Origin: Pseudomonas parafulva NBRC 16636 = DSM 17004
GTDB taxonomy: Bacteria > Pseudomonadota > Gammaproteobacteria > Pseudomonadales > Pseudomonadaceae
Assembly (NCBI RefSeq): GCF_000730645.1
Contig: NZ_BBIU01000005.1
Location: forward strand, 1 to 64,000
DNA: 64,000 nucleotides
Direction: 5' to 3'
A program made the position numbers and the translations under genes. Positions 56,467 through 64,000 of this stretch are shown in pieces. Under the pieces are notes generated by a model. It saw nothing but the letters and a program-made list of their open reading frames with translations, was not told the DNA's origin and searched no databases. Numbering within the stretch: position 1 is the first letter of the stretch; each line of letters begins with the position of its first letter.

Positions 56467-56990
56467 TGCTGGCGCTCGGCACCTTGCAGGGCTTCGTCAC
56501 CCAATTGCAGGTCCACCCCGTGCTCGACCTTTTCTTCCTCGAACAGGCGCCATACCTGGCCGCCTTCGTTGCCCAGCAACTCGACGAAGCGGCGGCCGTC
56601 CACCTTGTCATCCAGTTGCCCCACGTACCGGCCCGCTTCGGCCTGGCTCAGCAGTACCCTGCGGTCTTTCTGCGGCTGGGTCGGCGAAATCAGGTTCAGC
56701 TCCAGGGTTTGCGGGTGGCTGCTGCCGGTCAGGCGAAGGTCCACCTCGCCGGTCAGCTCATCCAGGTGCACGCTGGCTTTAAGGCCCAGTTGCTGGGCCA
56801 GCAGTTCGCGGTCCAGGGAGCGGTTGATGCCCTTGCCAGCCTCGTAATAGTTGTCGTTCACCAGGTTGTCCGGGTTGCGGACGGCGATGCTGACCATGGT
56901 CAGGCTCAGGCAGACCGACGTGGTCAGGATGCCGATGATGATCCAGGGCCAAAGGTGCTTGTACCAGGGGCTGGCAGCGGTGGCAGGCAT
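56463..56990 (-). CDS. ccoH: cbb3 oxidase assembly protein CcoH (FixH)
   Basis: A 175-residue protein with one transmembrane helix (LWPWIIIGILTTSVCLSLTMVSIAV) and the FixH domain (NDNYYEAGKGINRSLDRELLA). It stabilises the oxidase during assembly. The end overlaps the ccoI start by ATGA. Confidence 0.94.
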   Translation of the reverse strand: MPATAASPWYKHLWPWIIIGILTTSVCLSLTMVSIAVRNPDNLVNDNYYEAGKGINRSLDRELLAQQLGLKASVHLDELTGEVDLRLTGSSHPQTLELNLISPTQPQKDRRVLLSQAEAGRYVGQLDDKVDGRRFVELLGNEGGQVWRLFEEEKVEHGVDLQLGDEALQGAERQQ

Positions 56991-57005
56991 TGTCGTACGT
57001 CTCTC

Positions 57006-58421
57006 CTAGCGGATCTGGGGGCCGATGAAACGGCTCTTGGCTTCAACCTGTGCGTCGCTGTCGTCGGCGCTCTTGAGGATGAAGGTGACTTCGTTGGTGG
57101 TCGAGGGCAGCTTCTCGGGTGCCACCGACAACTGCACGGGCAGGCTGACGATGTCGCCGGCAGCCACGTGAATCTCGCGTTGGCCGTCCAGTTTCAGGTC
57201 CGGCAAGCCGGCGGCATCCAGTACGTAAACATGGTCGCGCTGGTCCTTGTTCATCACCTTGAGGCTGTACACGTTCTCGATCCGCCCCTGGGCGTTCTCG
57301 CGGTACAGCACGCGGTCCTTGCTCACGTCCAGGCCTACCAGTGGTCGGATGGCGAAGGCCGTGGCCAAGGCGCCGATCATCACCAGCAGCACGATGGCGT
57401 AGCCAATCAGCCGTGGGCGCAGCATGTGGGTTTTCTGGCCTGACAGGTTGTGCTCGGTGGTGTAGCTGATCAAGCCTTTGGGGTAGTGCATCTTGTCCAT
57501 GATGCTGTCACAGGCATCGATGCACGCCGCGCAGCCGATGCACTCGATCTGCAGGCCGTCACGGATGTCGATGCCGGTGGGGCACACCTGCACGCACATG
57601 GTGCAATCGATGCAGTCGCCCAGGCCCTTGGCCTTGTAGTCCACGTCTTTCTTGCGCGGGCCACGGGTTTCGCCACGGCGCGGGTCGTAGGACACAATCA
57701 GGGTGTCCTTGTCGAACATCACGCTCTGGAAGCGTGCATAGGGGCACATGTACACGCACACCTGCTCGCGCAGCCAGCCCGCATTGCCGTAGGTGGCGAG
57801 GGTGAAGAAGCCGACCCAGAAGTACGACCAGCCATCCGCCTGGCCGGTGAAAAATTCGATCACCAGTTCGCGTATCGGCGCGAAGTAGCCGACGAAGGTC
57901 ATGCCGGTGACGAAGCCGATCAGCAGCCACAGGCTGTGCTTGGCCAGCTTGCGCACGAACTTGTTGCCGCTCATGGGCGCCTTGTCCAGCTTCATGCGCT
58001 GGTTGCGGTCGCCCTCGGTGACCTTCTCGCACCACATGAAGATCCACGTCCACACGCTCTGCGGGCAGGTGTAGCCGCACCAGACGCGCCCGGCGTACAC
58101 GGTGATGAAGAACAGGCCGAAGGCGGCAACGATCAGAATGCCCGACAGCAGGATGAAGTCCTGGGGCCAGATGGTGGCGCCAAAGATGTAGAACTTGCGC
58201 TCCGGCAGGTCCCACCACACTGCCTGGTGGCCGCCCCAATTCAGCCACACGGTGCCGAAATACAGCAGAAACAGCGCCGCGCCGCCCACCATGCGCAGGC
58301 GCCGGAACAGGCCGGTGAAGGCGCGGGTGTAGATTTTTTCGCGCGAGGCGTAGAGGTCGACGGAGTCCTTCCCTTTGCTGGCAGGCGGGGTTACGTCATG
58401 TACCGGAATGTGCTTGCTCAT
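57006..58421 (-). CDS. ccoG: cbb3 oxidase accessory protein CcoG (FixG/RdxA family)
   Basis: A 471-residue membrane iron-sulfur protein. It has five or so transmembrane helices, CGYTCPQSVW, two [4Fe-4S] sets CIDCTMCVQVCPTG and CIGCAACIDACD, and a C-terminal Ig-like domain. CcoG is implicated in copper reduction for oxidase assembly. Of three consecutive ATGs, the one at 58421 has the best spacing to GGGA. An ANR-like box lies at 58597-58610. Confidence 0.95.
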   Translation of the reverse strand: MSKHIPVHDVTPPASKGKDSVDLYASREKIYTRAFTGLFRRLRMVGGAALFLLYFGTVWLNWGGHQAVWWDLPERKFYIFGATIWPQDFILLSGILIVAAFGLFFITVYAGRVWCGYTCPQSVWTWIFMWCEKVTEGDRNQRMKLDKAPMSGNKFVRKLAKHSLWLLIGFVTGMTFVGYFAPIRELVIEFFTGQADGWSYFWVGFFTLATYGNAGWLREQVCVYMCPYARFQSVMFDKDTLIVSYDPRRGETRGPRKKDVDYKAKGLGDCIDCTMCVQVCPTGIDIRDGLQIECIGCAACIDACDSIMDKMHYPKGLISYTTEHNLSGQKTHMLRPRLIGYAIVLLVMIGALATAFAIRPLVGLDVSKDRVLYRENAQGRIENVYSLKVMNKDQRDHVYVLDAAGLPDLKLDGQREIHVAAGDIVSLPVQLSVAPEKLPSTTNEVTFILKSADDSDAQVEAKSRFIGPQIR

Positions 58422-58596
58422 CATCATGTCCCACGGCAGTGGAGAAACGCTGCGGCCAGTGCATGCCGGCTGCAGTCTCGCGCAATCTGCTAGCGCTCTG
58501 CGGGCCATGATACGCCGGTGATGGCACGCAGTGGTCGCATTGCGACCTTATGCCGCATTGGGTTCACGCCCTGAATCGTGATATGGCGAGTGTCAA

Positions 58597-58610
58597 TTGA
58601 TCCATGTCAT
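58597..58610. promoter_or_regulatory. Imperfect ANR box upstream of ccoG
   Basis: TTGATCCATGTCAT matches TTGAT-N4-(A/G)TCAA except in the last base. It lies about 180 bases before the ccoG start. Confidence 0.45.
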
Positions 58611-58642
58611 CAGGCGGCGAGAAATGCGTGGCTGTACTGGCC

Positions 58643-58727
58643 TCTTCGCGGCTGAAGCCGCTCCCACGGATACCCGCACCCACTGCAAAAAGGGTGGGGG
58701 ATGTGGGGGCGGGTTTGCCCGCGACGG
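58643..58727. repeat. REP element pair between ccoG and ccoP
   Basis: CTTCGCGGCTGAAGCCGCTC at 58643 onward and GTGGGGGCGGGTTTGCCCGC near 58703-58722 are two inverted REP-like units in the intergenic space downstream of ccoP. Confidence 0.7.
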
Positions 58728-58739
58728 GGGCAGGCCTGC

Positions 58740-59717
58740 TTACTCCGCCTCGGCCGGCGCATCCTGATGCGACAGGCTGTACACGTAGGCGGCCAGCAAA
58801 TGCACCCTGTCATTGCCCTGCAACTGCTCCTGCGCCGGCATCTGCCCTTGGCGACCATAGCGGATGGTCTGCTGCAGCTGGGCAAAGCTCGAGCCGTAGA
58901 TGAACGCCTGCGGGTGCGTCAGGTTTGGCGCACCCATGGCCGGCGTACCCTTACCCTCGGGCCCGTGGCAGGCCACGCAATTGGTCGCGAAGATCTTCTG
59001 GCCGTTTTCCACATCGGCCTTGACGCCTTCGGGCAGCGTGCGCCCATCGAGCTTGCTGACCACGAATGCGGCCACGTCGGCCACGCCCTGTTCGCCGATC
59101 ACCTCGGCCCAGGCCGGCATCACCCCATGACGGCCACCCATGATGGTTGCCTTGATGGTGTCCGGCTCACCGCCCCAGCGCCAGTCGTTGTCGGTCAGGT
59201 TGGGGAAGCCATAGGCACCCTTGGCGTCCGAGCCGTGGCACACCGAACAGTTGGAGGCAAACAACCTGGCCCCCATTTTCAGGGCCTGCGGGTCCTTGGC
59301 CACGTCCGCAATGGGCATGGCGGCGAACTTGGCGAAAATCGGGCCGAAGCGGGCGTCGGCCTTGGCCATTTCCTTTTCCCACTCATGGGCGCCCGTCCAG
59401 CCGGCCTCGCCGTTGGCGAACTCGGTCTGCTTGTCGTTATCCAGGTAGCTGTACCCCGGCAGCATGCCCTTCCAGTTGCCCAGGCCCGGGTACAGCACCA
59501 GGTAGCCCAGGGCAAAGATGATGGTGCCGACGAACAGCCAGAACCACCATTTGGGCAGGGGGTTGTCGTACTCCTCGATGCCGTCGAAGGCATGGCCGAC
59601 GGTTTCGTTGGTGACTTCGTCGCGCTGGCCTTTGCGGGTGGACAGCAGCAACCAGGTCAGCGCGAAGATGGTACCCAGGGTCAGGACCGTGATGTACACA
59701 CTCCAGAAGGTTGTCAT
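58740..59717 (-). CDS. ccoP: cbb3-type cytochrome c oxidase subunit CcoP (first cluster)
   Basis: A 325-residue diheme subunit. Two N-terminal membrane helices ([41 protein letters not shown]) precede two heme c domains with CSVCH and CVACH, each with a distal Met region (HGVMPAW and RQGQMPAQ). It carries electrons to CcoN. It overlaps ccoQ by four bases. Confidence 0.97.
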   Translation of the reverse strand: MTTFWSVYITVLTLGTIFALTWLLLSTRKGQRDEVTNETVGHAFDGIEEYDNPLPKWWFWLFVGTIIFALGYLVLYPGLGNWKGMLPGYSYLDNDKQTEFANGEAGWTGAHEWEKEMAKADARFGPIFAKFAAMPIADVAKDPQALKMGARLFASNCSVCHGSDAKGAYGFPNLTDNDWRWGGEPDTIKATIMGGRHGVMPAWAEVIGEQGVADVAAFVVSKLDGRTLPEGVKADVENGQKIFATNCVACHGPEGKGTPAMGAPNLTHPQAFIYGSSFAQLQQTIRYGRQGQMPAQEQLQGNDRVHLLAAYVYSLSHQDAPAEAE

Positions 59718-59911
59718 TGTTGTTTTCTCCCAGACGCGTTTGCTTGCGCTTTCTCGACGTGGCGGCGGGCCTCGGGGTCATCTGCGAATGGCAGCTGGGT
59801 CGCTTCGTCGAAATCCTTCTTGCGGCGTGGGCTGAACACCCATAACGCCAGCCCGACAAAGGCCACCAGCACCACCACAGTGCCCAGGCCGCGAATCATC
59901 CCGATATCCAT
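59714..59911 (-). CDS. ccoQ: cbb3 oxidase subunit CcoQ (first cluster)
   Basis: A 65-residue subunit with one transmembrane helix ([18 protein letters not shown]) and a charged tail. The ATG at 59911 aligns with the second-cluster copy and has GGTGA five bases upstream; a GTG at 59920, overlapping the ccoO stop, is the alternative. Confidence 0.92.
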   Translation of the reverse strand: MDIGMIRGLGTVVVLVAFVGLALWVFSPRRKKDFDEATQLPFADDPEARRHVEKAQANASGRKQQ

Positions 59912-59916
59912 CAGCG

Positions 59917-60525
59917 TCACCGTTTGCTCTTGATGAGGGTGCCAAGGCCTTGCAGGTAGGCCACCAGGGCGTCCATCTCGGTTTTACCCTTGACCGCGTC
60001 GCGGGCGCCGGCGATATCCGCGTCGGTGTACGGCGTGCCCAGGGTGCGCAGTACCTCCATCTTCTTCGCCGTATCACGGCCGTCGAGTGTGTTCTCCACC
60101 AGCCACGGGTAGGCCGGCATCTTCGATTCCGGTACCACGTTGCGCGGGTTGTACAGGTGCGCCCGGTGCCAGTCGTCCGAGTAGCGGCCGCCGACACGGG
60201 CCAGGTCCGGCCCGGTACGCTTGGAGCCCCACAGGAACGGGTGGTCCCACACGCTCTCGCCGGCCACCGAGTAATGGCCATAGCGCTCGGTTTCGGCGCG
60301 GAACGGGCGGATCATCTGCGAATGGCAACCTACGCAGCCTTCGCGGATGTAGATATCGCGCCCTTCCAGTTCCAGCGCGGTGCGCGGCTTCATGCCCTCC
60401 ACCGGTTTGTTCGTGACGTCCTGGAAGAACAGCGGGACGATCTGGGTAAGGCCACCGATGCTCACGGCGATGACCATGAAGAACGCCAGCAGGCCTATGT
60501 TCTTCTCAACGGCTTCGTGCTTCAT
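59917..60525 (-). CDS. ccoO: cbb3-type cytochrome c oxidase subunit CcoO (first cluster)
   Basis: A 202-residue membrane-anchored monoheme subunit. The N-terminal anchor is [23 protein letters not shown]; the heme site is [11 protein letters not shown], and a distal Met is in [10 protein letters not shown]. Starts on the last base of the ccoN stop (60525). Confidence 0.97.
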   Translation of the reverse strand: MKHEAVEKNIGLLAFFMVIAVSIGGLTQIVPLFFQDVTNKPVEGMKPRTALELEGRDIYIREGCVGCHSQMIRPFRAETERYGHYSVAGESVWDHPFLWGSKRTGPDLARVGGRYSDDWHRAHLYNPRNVVPESKMPAYPWLVENTLDGRDTAKKMEVLRTLGTPYTDADIAGARDAVKGKTEMDALVAYLQGLGTLIKSKR

Positions 60526-61967
60526 CAGTGCGCTCCCACGATGACGATCTTGGCGGCTGCCTCGGCTTGTACCGGGTTGGCGGCCCGTACCGTGCGCCAG
60601 ACGTTGTAGGCCATCAGCAGCATGCCGCTGGCGAAGAACGCGCCGCCCAGCGCCCGCACGATGTAGCCGGGGTGGCTGGCTTGCAGGGCTTCGACGAACG
60701 AGTAGGTCAGGGTGCCGTCATCGTTGATCGCACGCCACATCAGGCCCTGGGTGATGCCGTTGACCCACATCGAGGCGATGTACAGCACGGTGCCGATGGT
60801 GGCCAGCCAGAAGTGCGCGTTGATCAGCCCGACGCTGTGCATCTGCTCGCGCCCATACAAGCGCGGGATCATGTGGTACACGGCACCGATGGAAATCATC
60901 GCGACCCAGCCGAGGGCACCGGCGTGCACGTGGCCGATGGTCCAGTCGGTGTAGTGGGACAGCGCATTCACCGTCTTGATGGCCATCATCGGCCCTTCGA
61001 AGGTGGACATGCCGTAGAACGCCAGCGAGACCACCAGAAAGCGCAGGATCGGGTCGGTGCGCAGTTTGTGCCAGGCACCCGACAGGGTCATCATGCCGTT
61101 GATCATGCCGCCCCAGCTCGGTGCCAGCAGGATGATCGACATCACCATGCCCAGCGACTGGGCCCAGTCGGGCAGGGCGGTGTAGTGCAGGTGGTGTGGG
61201 CCGGCCCAGATGTACAGGGTAATCAGCGCCCAGAAGTGCACGATGGACAGCCGGTACGAATAGATGGGCCGCTCCGCCTGCTTGGGCACGAAGTAATACA
61301 TCATGCCCAGGAAGCCCGTGGTGAGGAAGAAGCCCACCGCGTTGTGCCCGTACCACCACTGGATCATGGCATCGGTTGCACCGGCGTAGGCCGAATATGA
61401 CTTGAACAGGCTCACCGGCAGGGAAATGTGGTTGACGATGTGCAGCATGGCCGTGACCACGATGAATGCGCCATAGAACCAGTTGCCCACATAGATGTGC
61501 CGGGTTTTGCGCTTGACGATGGTGCCGAAGAACACCACGGCGTAGGTCACCCAGACGATCGCCAGCAAAATCGCCAGCGGCCATTCCAGCTCGGCGTATT
61601 CCTTGGTGGTGGTGTAGCCCATCGGCAGGGTGATCAGCGCACCGGCAATCACGGCTTGCCAGCCCCAGAAGGTAAAGGCCGCCAGGCTGTCGGAAATCAG
61701 CCGCGTCTGGCAGGTGCGCTGCACCACGTAGTAGCTGGTGCCGAACAGCGCACAACCGCCGAAGGCGAAGATCACCAGGTTGGTGTGCAGGGGGCGCAGC
61801 CGGCCGAAGCTGGTCCAGGGCAGGTCCAGGTTCAGTTGCGGCCAGACCAGTTGCGAGGCGATGAAGACGCCGAGGCCCATGCCAAGTATCCCCCACACCA
61901 CCGTCATGATGGCGAACTGGCGGACGACCTTGTAGTTATAAGCAGTCGGACTGGTTGCAGTGCTCAT
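60525..61967 (-). CDS. ccoN: cbb3-type cytochrome c oxidase catalytic subunit CcoN (first cluster)
   Basis: A 480-residue heme-copper oxidase core subunit with about twelve membrane helices. Heme and CuB ligands sit in [50 protein letters not shown] and [24 protein letters not shown]. The ATG at 61967 is the family start; a longer frame is rejected. The ribosome-binding site is weak (GGAA). No full ANR box was seen before it. Confidence 0.97.
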   Translation of the reverse strand: MSTATSPTAYNYKVVRQFAIMTVVWGILGMGLGVFIASQLVWPQLNLDLPWTSFGRLRPLHTNLVIFAFGGCALFGTSYYVVQRTCQTRLISDSLAAFTFWGWQAVIAGALITLPMGYTTTKEYAELEWPLAILLAIVWVTYAVVFFGTIVKRKTRHIYVGNWFYGAFIVVTAMLHIVNHISLPVSLFKSYSAYAGATDAMIQWWYGHNAVGFFLTTGFLGMMYYFVPKQAERPIYSYRLSIVHFWALITLYIWAGPHHLHYTALPDWAQSLGMVMSIILLAPSWGGMINGMMTLSGAWHKLRTDPILRFLVVSLAFYGMSTFEGPMMAIKTVNALSHYTDWTIGHVHAGALGWVAMISIGAVYHMIPRLYGREQMHSVGLINAHFWLATIGTVLYIASMWVNGITQGLMWRAINDDGTLTYSFVEALQASHPGYIVRALGGAFFASGMLLMAYNVWRTVRAANPVQAEAAAKIVIVGAH

Positions 61968-62350
61968 TCTAAGGTTCCACGGTTTTATGTTCTTGTTGGT
62001 CGAAAATCGGCGCCAGTATTGATAACCACCCGGGATATCGCAACGCAACTTTGGTACGCCGACCCGTGTCCAGCCCTGTTCGAAGGTGGCACGCAAGGAA
62101 CAGGATGCTGAAGATTGTACACAAACAAATATTTGTTATGTGTACCGTTTTTCGTTTTTTTCTGATCGAACGGTCAACCTTTTGCGTGCGCCAGCGCCAG
62201 GCCGTGCGCGGCGTGTGCAAGGTGGCAGCAAGTCTAGTTGGGATAGTGGGGGGTGCAAGGAGGGGGAGAGTGGTGCGGAGTTGGCCACGCATCGCGACCT
62301 GGGGTCGCTCCTGCCGGCCGAGGCGGGGGCCGGCGGAGCGAGGGGGAGGG
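61968..62350. promoter_or_regulatory. Region between the two cco clusters
   Basis: About 380 bases without a gene, upstream of ccoN and downstream of the second ccoP. It has an AT-rich segment (about 62110-62170) with GTACACA (62117-62123) and TGTGTAC (62139-62145) arms around an inner AACAAATATTTGTT. TTGTACACAA at 62115-62124 also resembles the GclR core, probably by chance. No TTGAT-N4-ATCAA was found here. Confidence 0.55.
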
Positions 62351-63280
62351 TTACTGGGCGGCGGTTTCGCCTTGGGACAGGCTGTAGACGTAGGCGGCCA
62401 GCAGGTGCACCTTGTCGTTGCCCTGGATGTCAGCCTGGGCTGGCATCTGGCCTTGGCGGCCGTAGCGGATGGTTTGCTGCAACTGGGCGAAGCTTGAGCC
62501 GTAGATGAACGCCTGTGGGTGGGTCAGGTCTGGCGCGCCCATGGCAGGGGTGCCCTTGCCTTCAGGCCCGTGGCAGGCCACGCAGTTGCCGGCAAAGATT
62601 TCCTTACCCTTGGCAGCGTCGGCCTTGACGCCTTCCGGCAGGCTGCGGCCATCGAGGTTGGTCAGCACGAACGCAGCCACATCCGCCACGCCCTGCTCAC
62701 CGATCACTTCAGCCCAGGCCGGCATCACGCCGTGGCGGCCATTCATGATCGACGCCTTGATGGTTTCCGGCTCGCCGCCCCAGCGCCAGTCCTTGTCGGT
62801 CAGGTTGGGGAAGCCATAGGCACCCTTGGCGTCGGAGCCATGGCACACCGAACAGTTGGAGGCGAACAGGCGGCTGCCCATTTTCAGTGCCTGCGGGTCC
62901 TTGGCCACTTCCTCCACGGGCATGGCGGCATACTTGGCGAAGATCGGGCCGAACTTGGCGTCAGCCTTGTCCATCTCCTTCTGCCACTCGTTCACACCGG
63001 TCCAGCCATCTTCATAGCCAGGCAGGATGCCTTTCCAGTTGCCCAGGCCTGGGTACAGCACCAGGTAGCCGGCGCCGAACACCAAGGTGCCGACGAACAG
63101 CCAGAACCACCATTTGGGCAGCGGGTTGTCGTATTCCTCGATGCCATCGAAGCTGTGCCCCATGGTCTGGTCGGTGGTCTCGCTGCTCTGGCCCTTGCGG
63201 GTCCCGAGCAGCAGCCAGGTCAGGCCGATCAGGCTGCCGATGGTCAGTACGCTGATATAGGTACTCCAGAAGGCGGTCAT
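62351..63280 (-). CDS. ccoP: cbb3-type cytochrome c oxidase subunit CcoP (second cluster)
   Basis: A 309-residue CcoP with the same layout as the copy at 58740: two membrane helices and hemes at CSVCH and CVACH. It is about 16 residues shorter, mainly from a missing stretch after ILPGYE (no equivalent of [16 protein letters not shown]) and a shorter C-terminus. It overlaps ccoQ by four bases. Confidence 0.97.
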   Translation of the reverse strand: MTAFWSTYISVLTIGSLIGLTWLLLGTRKGQSSETTDQTMGHSFDGIEEYDNPLPKWWFWLFVGTLVFGAGYLVLYPGLGNWKGILPGYEDGWTGVNEWQKEMDKADAKFGPIFAKYAAMPVEEVAKDPQALKMGSRLFASNCSVCHGSDAKGAYGFPNLTDKDWRWGGEPETIKASIMNGRHGVMPAWAEVIGEQGVADVAAFVLTNLDGRSLPEGVKADAAKGKEIFAGNCVACHGPEGKGTPAMGAPDLTHPQAFIYGSSFAQLQQTIRYGRQGQMPAQADIQGNDKVHLLAAYVYSLSQGETAAQ

Positions 63281-63480
63281 TGCGCGTTGCTCCTCACAGC
63301 TGCACGTTTTGCAGGTTCCTGGCTGCCCGCAGGCACGGCGTCATCGACGAAGGGCAGCAAGCGCGCCTCGGCGAAGTCACGGTCGCGGTTGCGGTTGAAC
63401 ACCCACAGGCTCAGGCCGATGAAGGCGATCATCACCACCAGGGTGCCCAGGCCACGGATCATGCCGATATCCATTTCCAT
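63277..63480 (-). CDS. ccoQ: cbb3 oxidase subunit CcoQ (second cluster)
   Basis: A 67-residue one-helix subunit ([20 protein letters not shown]). GAGGTAAG precedes the ATG at 63480. It is more diverged from the first-cluster copy in its tail than in its helix. Confidence 0.92.
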   Translation of the reverse strand: MEMDIGMIRGLGTLVVMIAFIGLSLWVFNRNRDRDFAEARLLPFVDDAVPAGSQEPAKRAAVRSNAQ

Positions 63481-63485
63481 CGCAC

Positions 63486-64000
63486 TTACCTCTTGTTCTT
63501 GATCGCGGTGCCGAGCACCTGCAGGTAGGCGACCAGGGCGTCCATCTCGGTCTTGCCCTTGACCGCTTCGCGGGCGCCGGCGATGTCGTCGTCGGTGTAG
63601 GGCACGCCGAGGGTGCGCAGGGTGCGCATCTTGGTATCGGTGTGGCTGTTGTCGACCTGCTGGGCAACCAGCCATGGGTAGGCCGGCATCTTCGATTCCG
63701 GCACCACGTTGCGCGGGTTGTACAGGTGCGCCCGGTGCCAGTCGTCCGAGTAGCGGCCGCCCACGCGGGCCAGGTCCGGCCCGGTACGCTTGGAGCCCCA
63801 CAGGAACGGGTGGTCCCAGACGCTTTCACCGGCTACCGAGTAGTGGCCATAGCGTTCGGTTTCGGCGCGGAACGGGCGGATCATCTGCGAGTGGCAACCT
63901 ACGCAGCCCTCGCGGATGTAGATGTCGCGGCCTTCGAGCTGCAGGGCGGTGTAGGGCTTCATGCCTTCCACCGGCTTGTTGGTGACGTCCTGGAAGAACA
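63486..64000 (-). CDS. ccoO: cbb3-type cytochrome c oxidase subunit CcoO (second cluster), partial
   Basis: The C-terminal part of CcoO; the gene continues past the right edge, where its start and ccoN would lie. The heme site [11 protein letters not shown] and [10 protein letters not shown] are present. DNA matches the first-cluster ccoO very closely between 63690 and 63930. An internal ATG at 63971 is not the start: the frame is open to the edge with [10 protein letters not shown] conserved. Confidence 0.96.
   Translation of the reverse strand, partial: FFQDVTNKPVEGMKPYTALQLEGRDIYIREGCVGCHSQMIRPFRAETERYGHYSVAGESVWDHPFLWGSKRTGPDLARVGGRYSDDWHRAHLYNPRNVVPESKMPAYPWLVAQQVDNSHTDTKMRTLRTLGVPYTDDDIAGAREAVKGKTEMDALVAYLQVLGTAIKNKR

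Noticed and set aside
62115..62124. TTGTACACAA before ccoN as a member of the GclR operator set
   Set aside because: It matches the core loosely, but the cco genes have no link to purine metabolism and the bases are better explained as part of the larger inverted repeat.

Overview
The window is a compact stretch of a high-GC Pseudomonas chromosome. Gene content and order, the P. putida-type inverted REP elements and the neighbourhood smc-zipA-ligA / dnaX-ybaB-recR-apt-anr-hemN-ccoSIHG-cco all point to the P. putida group. This identification rests on recognition of gene order and families, not on a database search. No CRISPR array, insertion sequence, prophage, rRNA or tRNA was seen. One structural RNA (4.5S/SRP RNA, ffs) is present.

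Layout. (1) 0-10.4 kb: assorted housekeeping and accessory genes: a D-2-hydroxyacid dehydrogenase, a PhzF-like enzyme, a GFA-like zinc protein, an FKBP isomerase, a histidine phosphatase, a hydantoin/allantoin-racemase-like protein paired with an NCS1 transporter, an RNA-methyltransferase-like protein, an orphan sulfate-binding protein, a voltage-gated K+ channel and an orphan RHS-core protein. (2) 10.4-18.6 kb: urea transporter and the glyoxylate-assimilation operon gcl-hyi-glxR-ttuD-pyk on the minus strand, with a GlcG-like gene divergent from gcl. The pyk gene carries an apparent one-base frameshift. (3) 18.7-37.6 kb: purine catabolism: a RutR-like TetR regulator, two tandem Tsx-like porins, an NCS2 urate/xanthine permease, puuD, allA, uraD, puuE, 5-hydroxyisourate hydrolase, an AzgA-type purine permease, the GntR regulator gclR, guaD, xdhCBA and a second GntR regulator. 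(4) 37.6-53 kb: core genes smc, zipA, ligA, ffs, a MerR/DUF2938 pair, a periplasmic solute-binding protein, dnaX, ybaB, recR, apt, anr and hemN. (5) 53-64 kb: cbb3 oxidase biogenesis genes (a TauE-like gene, ccoS, ccoI, ccoH, ccoG), a complete ccoNOQP operon, and the 3' part of a second, closely related cco operon that runs off the right edge.

How the genes fit together. Guanine is deaminated to xanthine (GuaD), oxidised to urate (XdhABC, probably also hypoxanthine), then passed through PuuD, the hydroxyisourate hydrolase and UraD to S-allantoin, and through PuuE to allantoate. AllA releases glyoxylate and urea from ureidoglycolate. Gcl, Hyi, GlxR, TtuD and Pyk carry glyoxylate to pyruvate, and the urea transporter could dispose of the urea. 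No allantoicase gene is visible between uraD and allA, so the allantoate-to-ureidoglycolate step is unaccounted for in this window. Two palindromic operator classes tie the dispersed units together: TTGTATACAA-like sites (probably GclR) and YTGAC-N6-GTCAG sites (candidate target of the RutR-like protein). The respiratory block carries a perfect ANR box (TTGATTTGTATCAA) in front of hemN and a near-match in front of ccoG.
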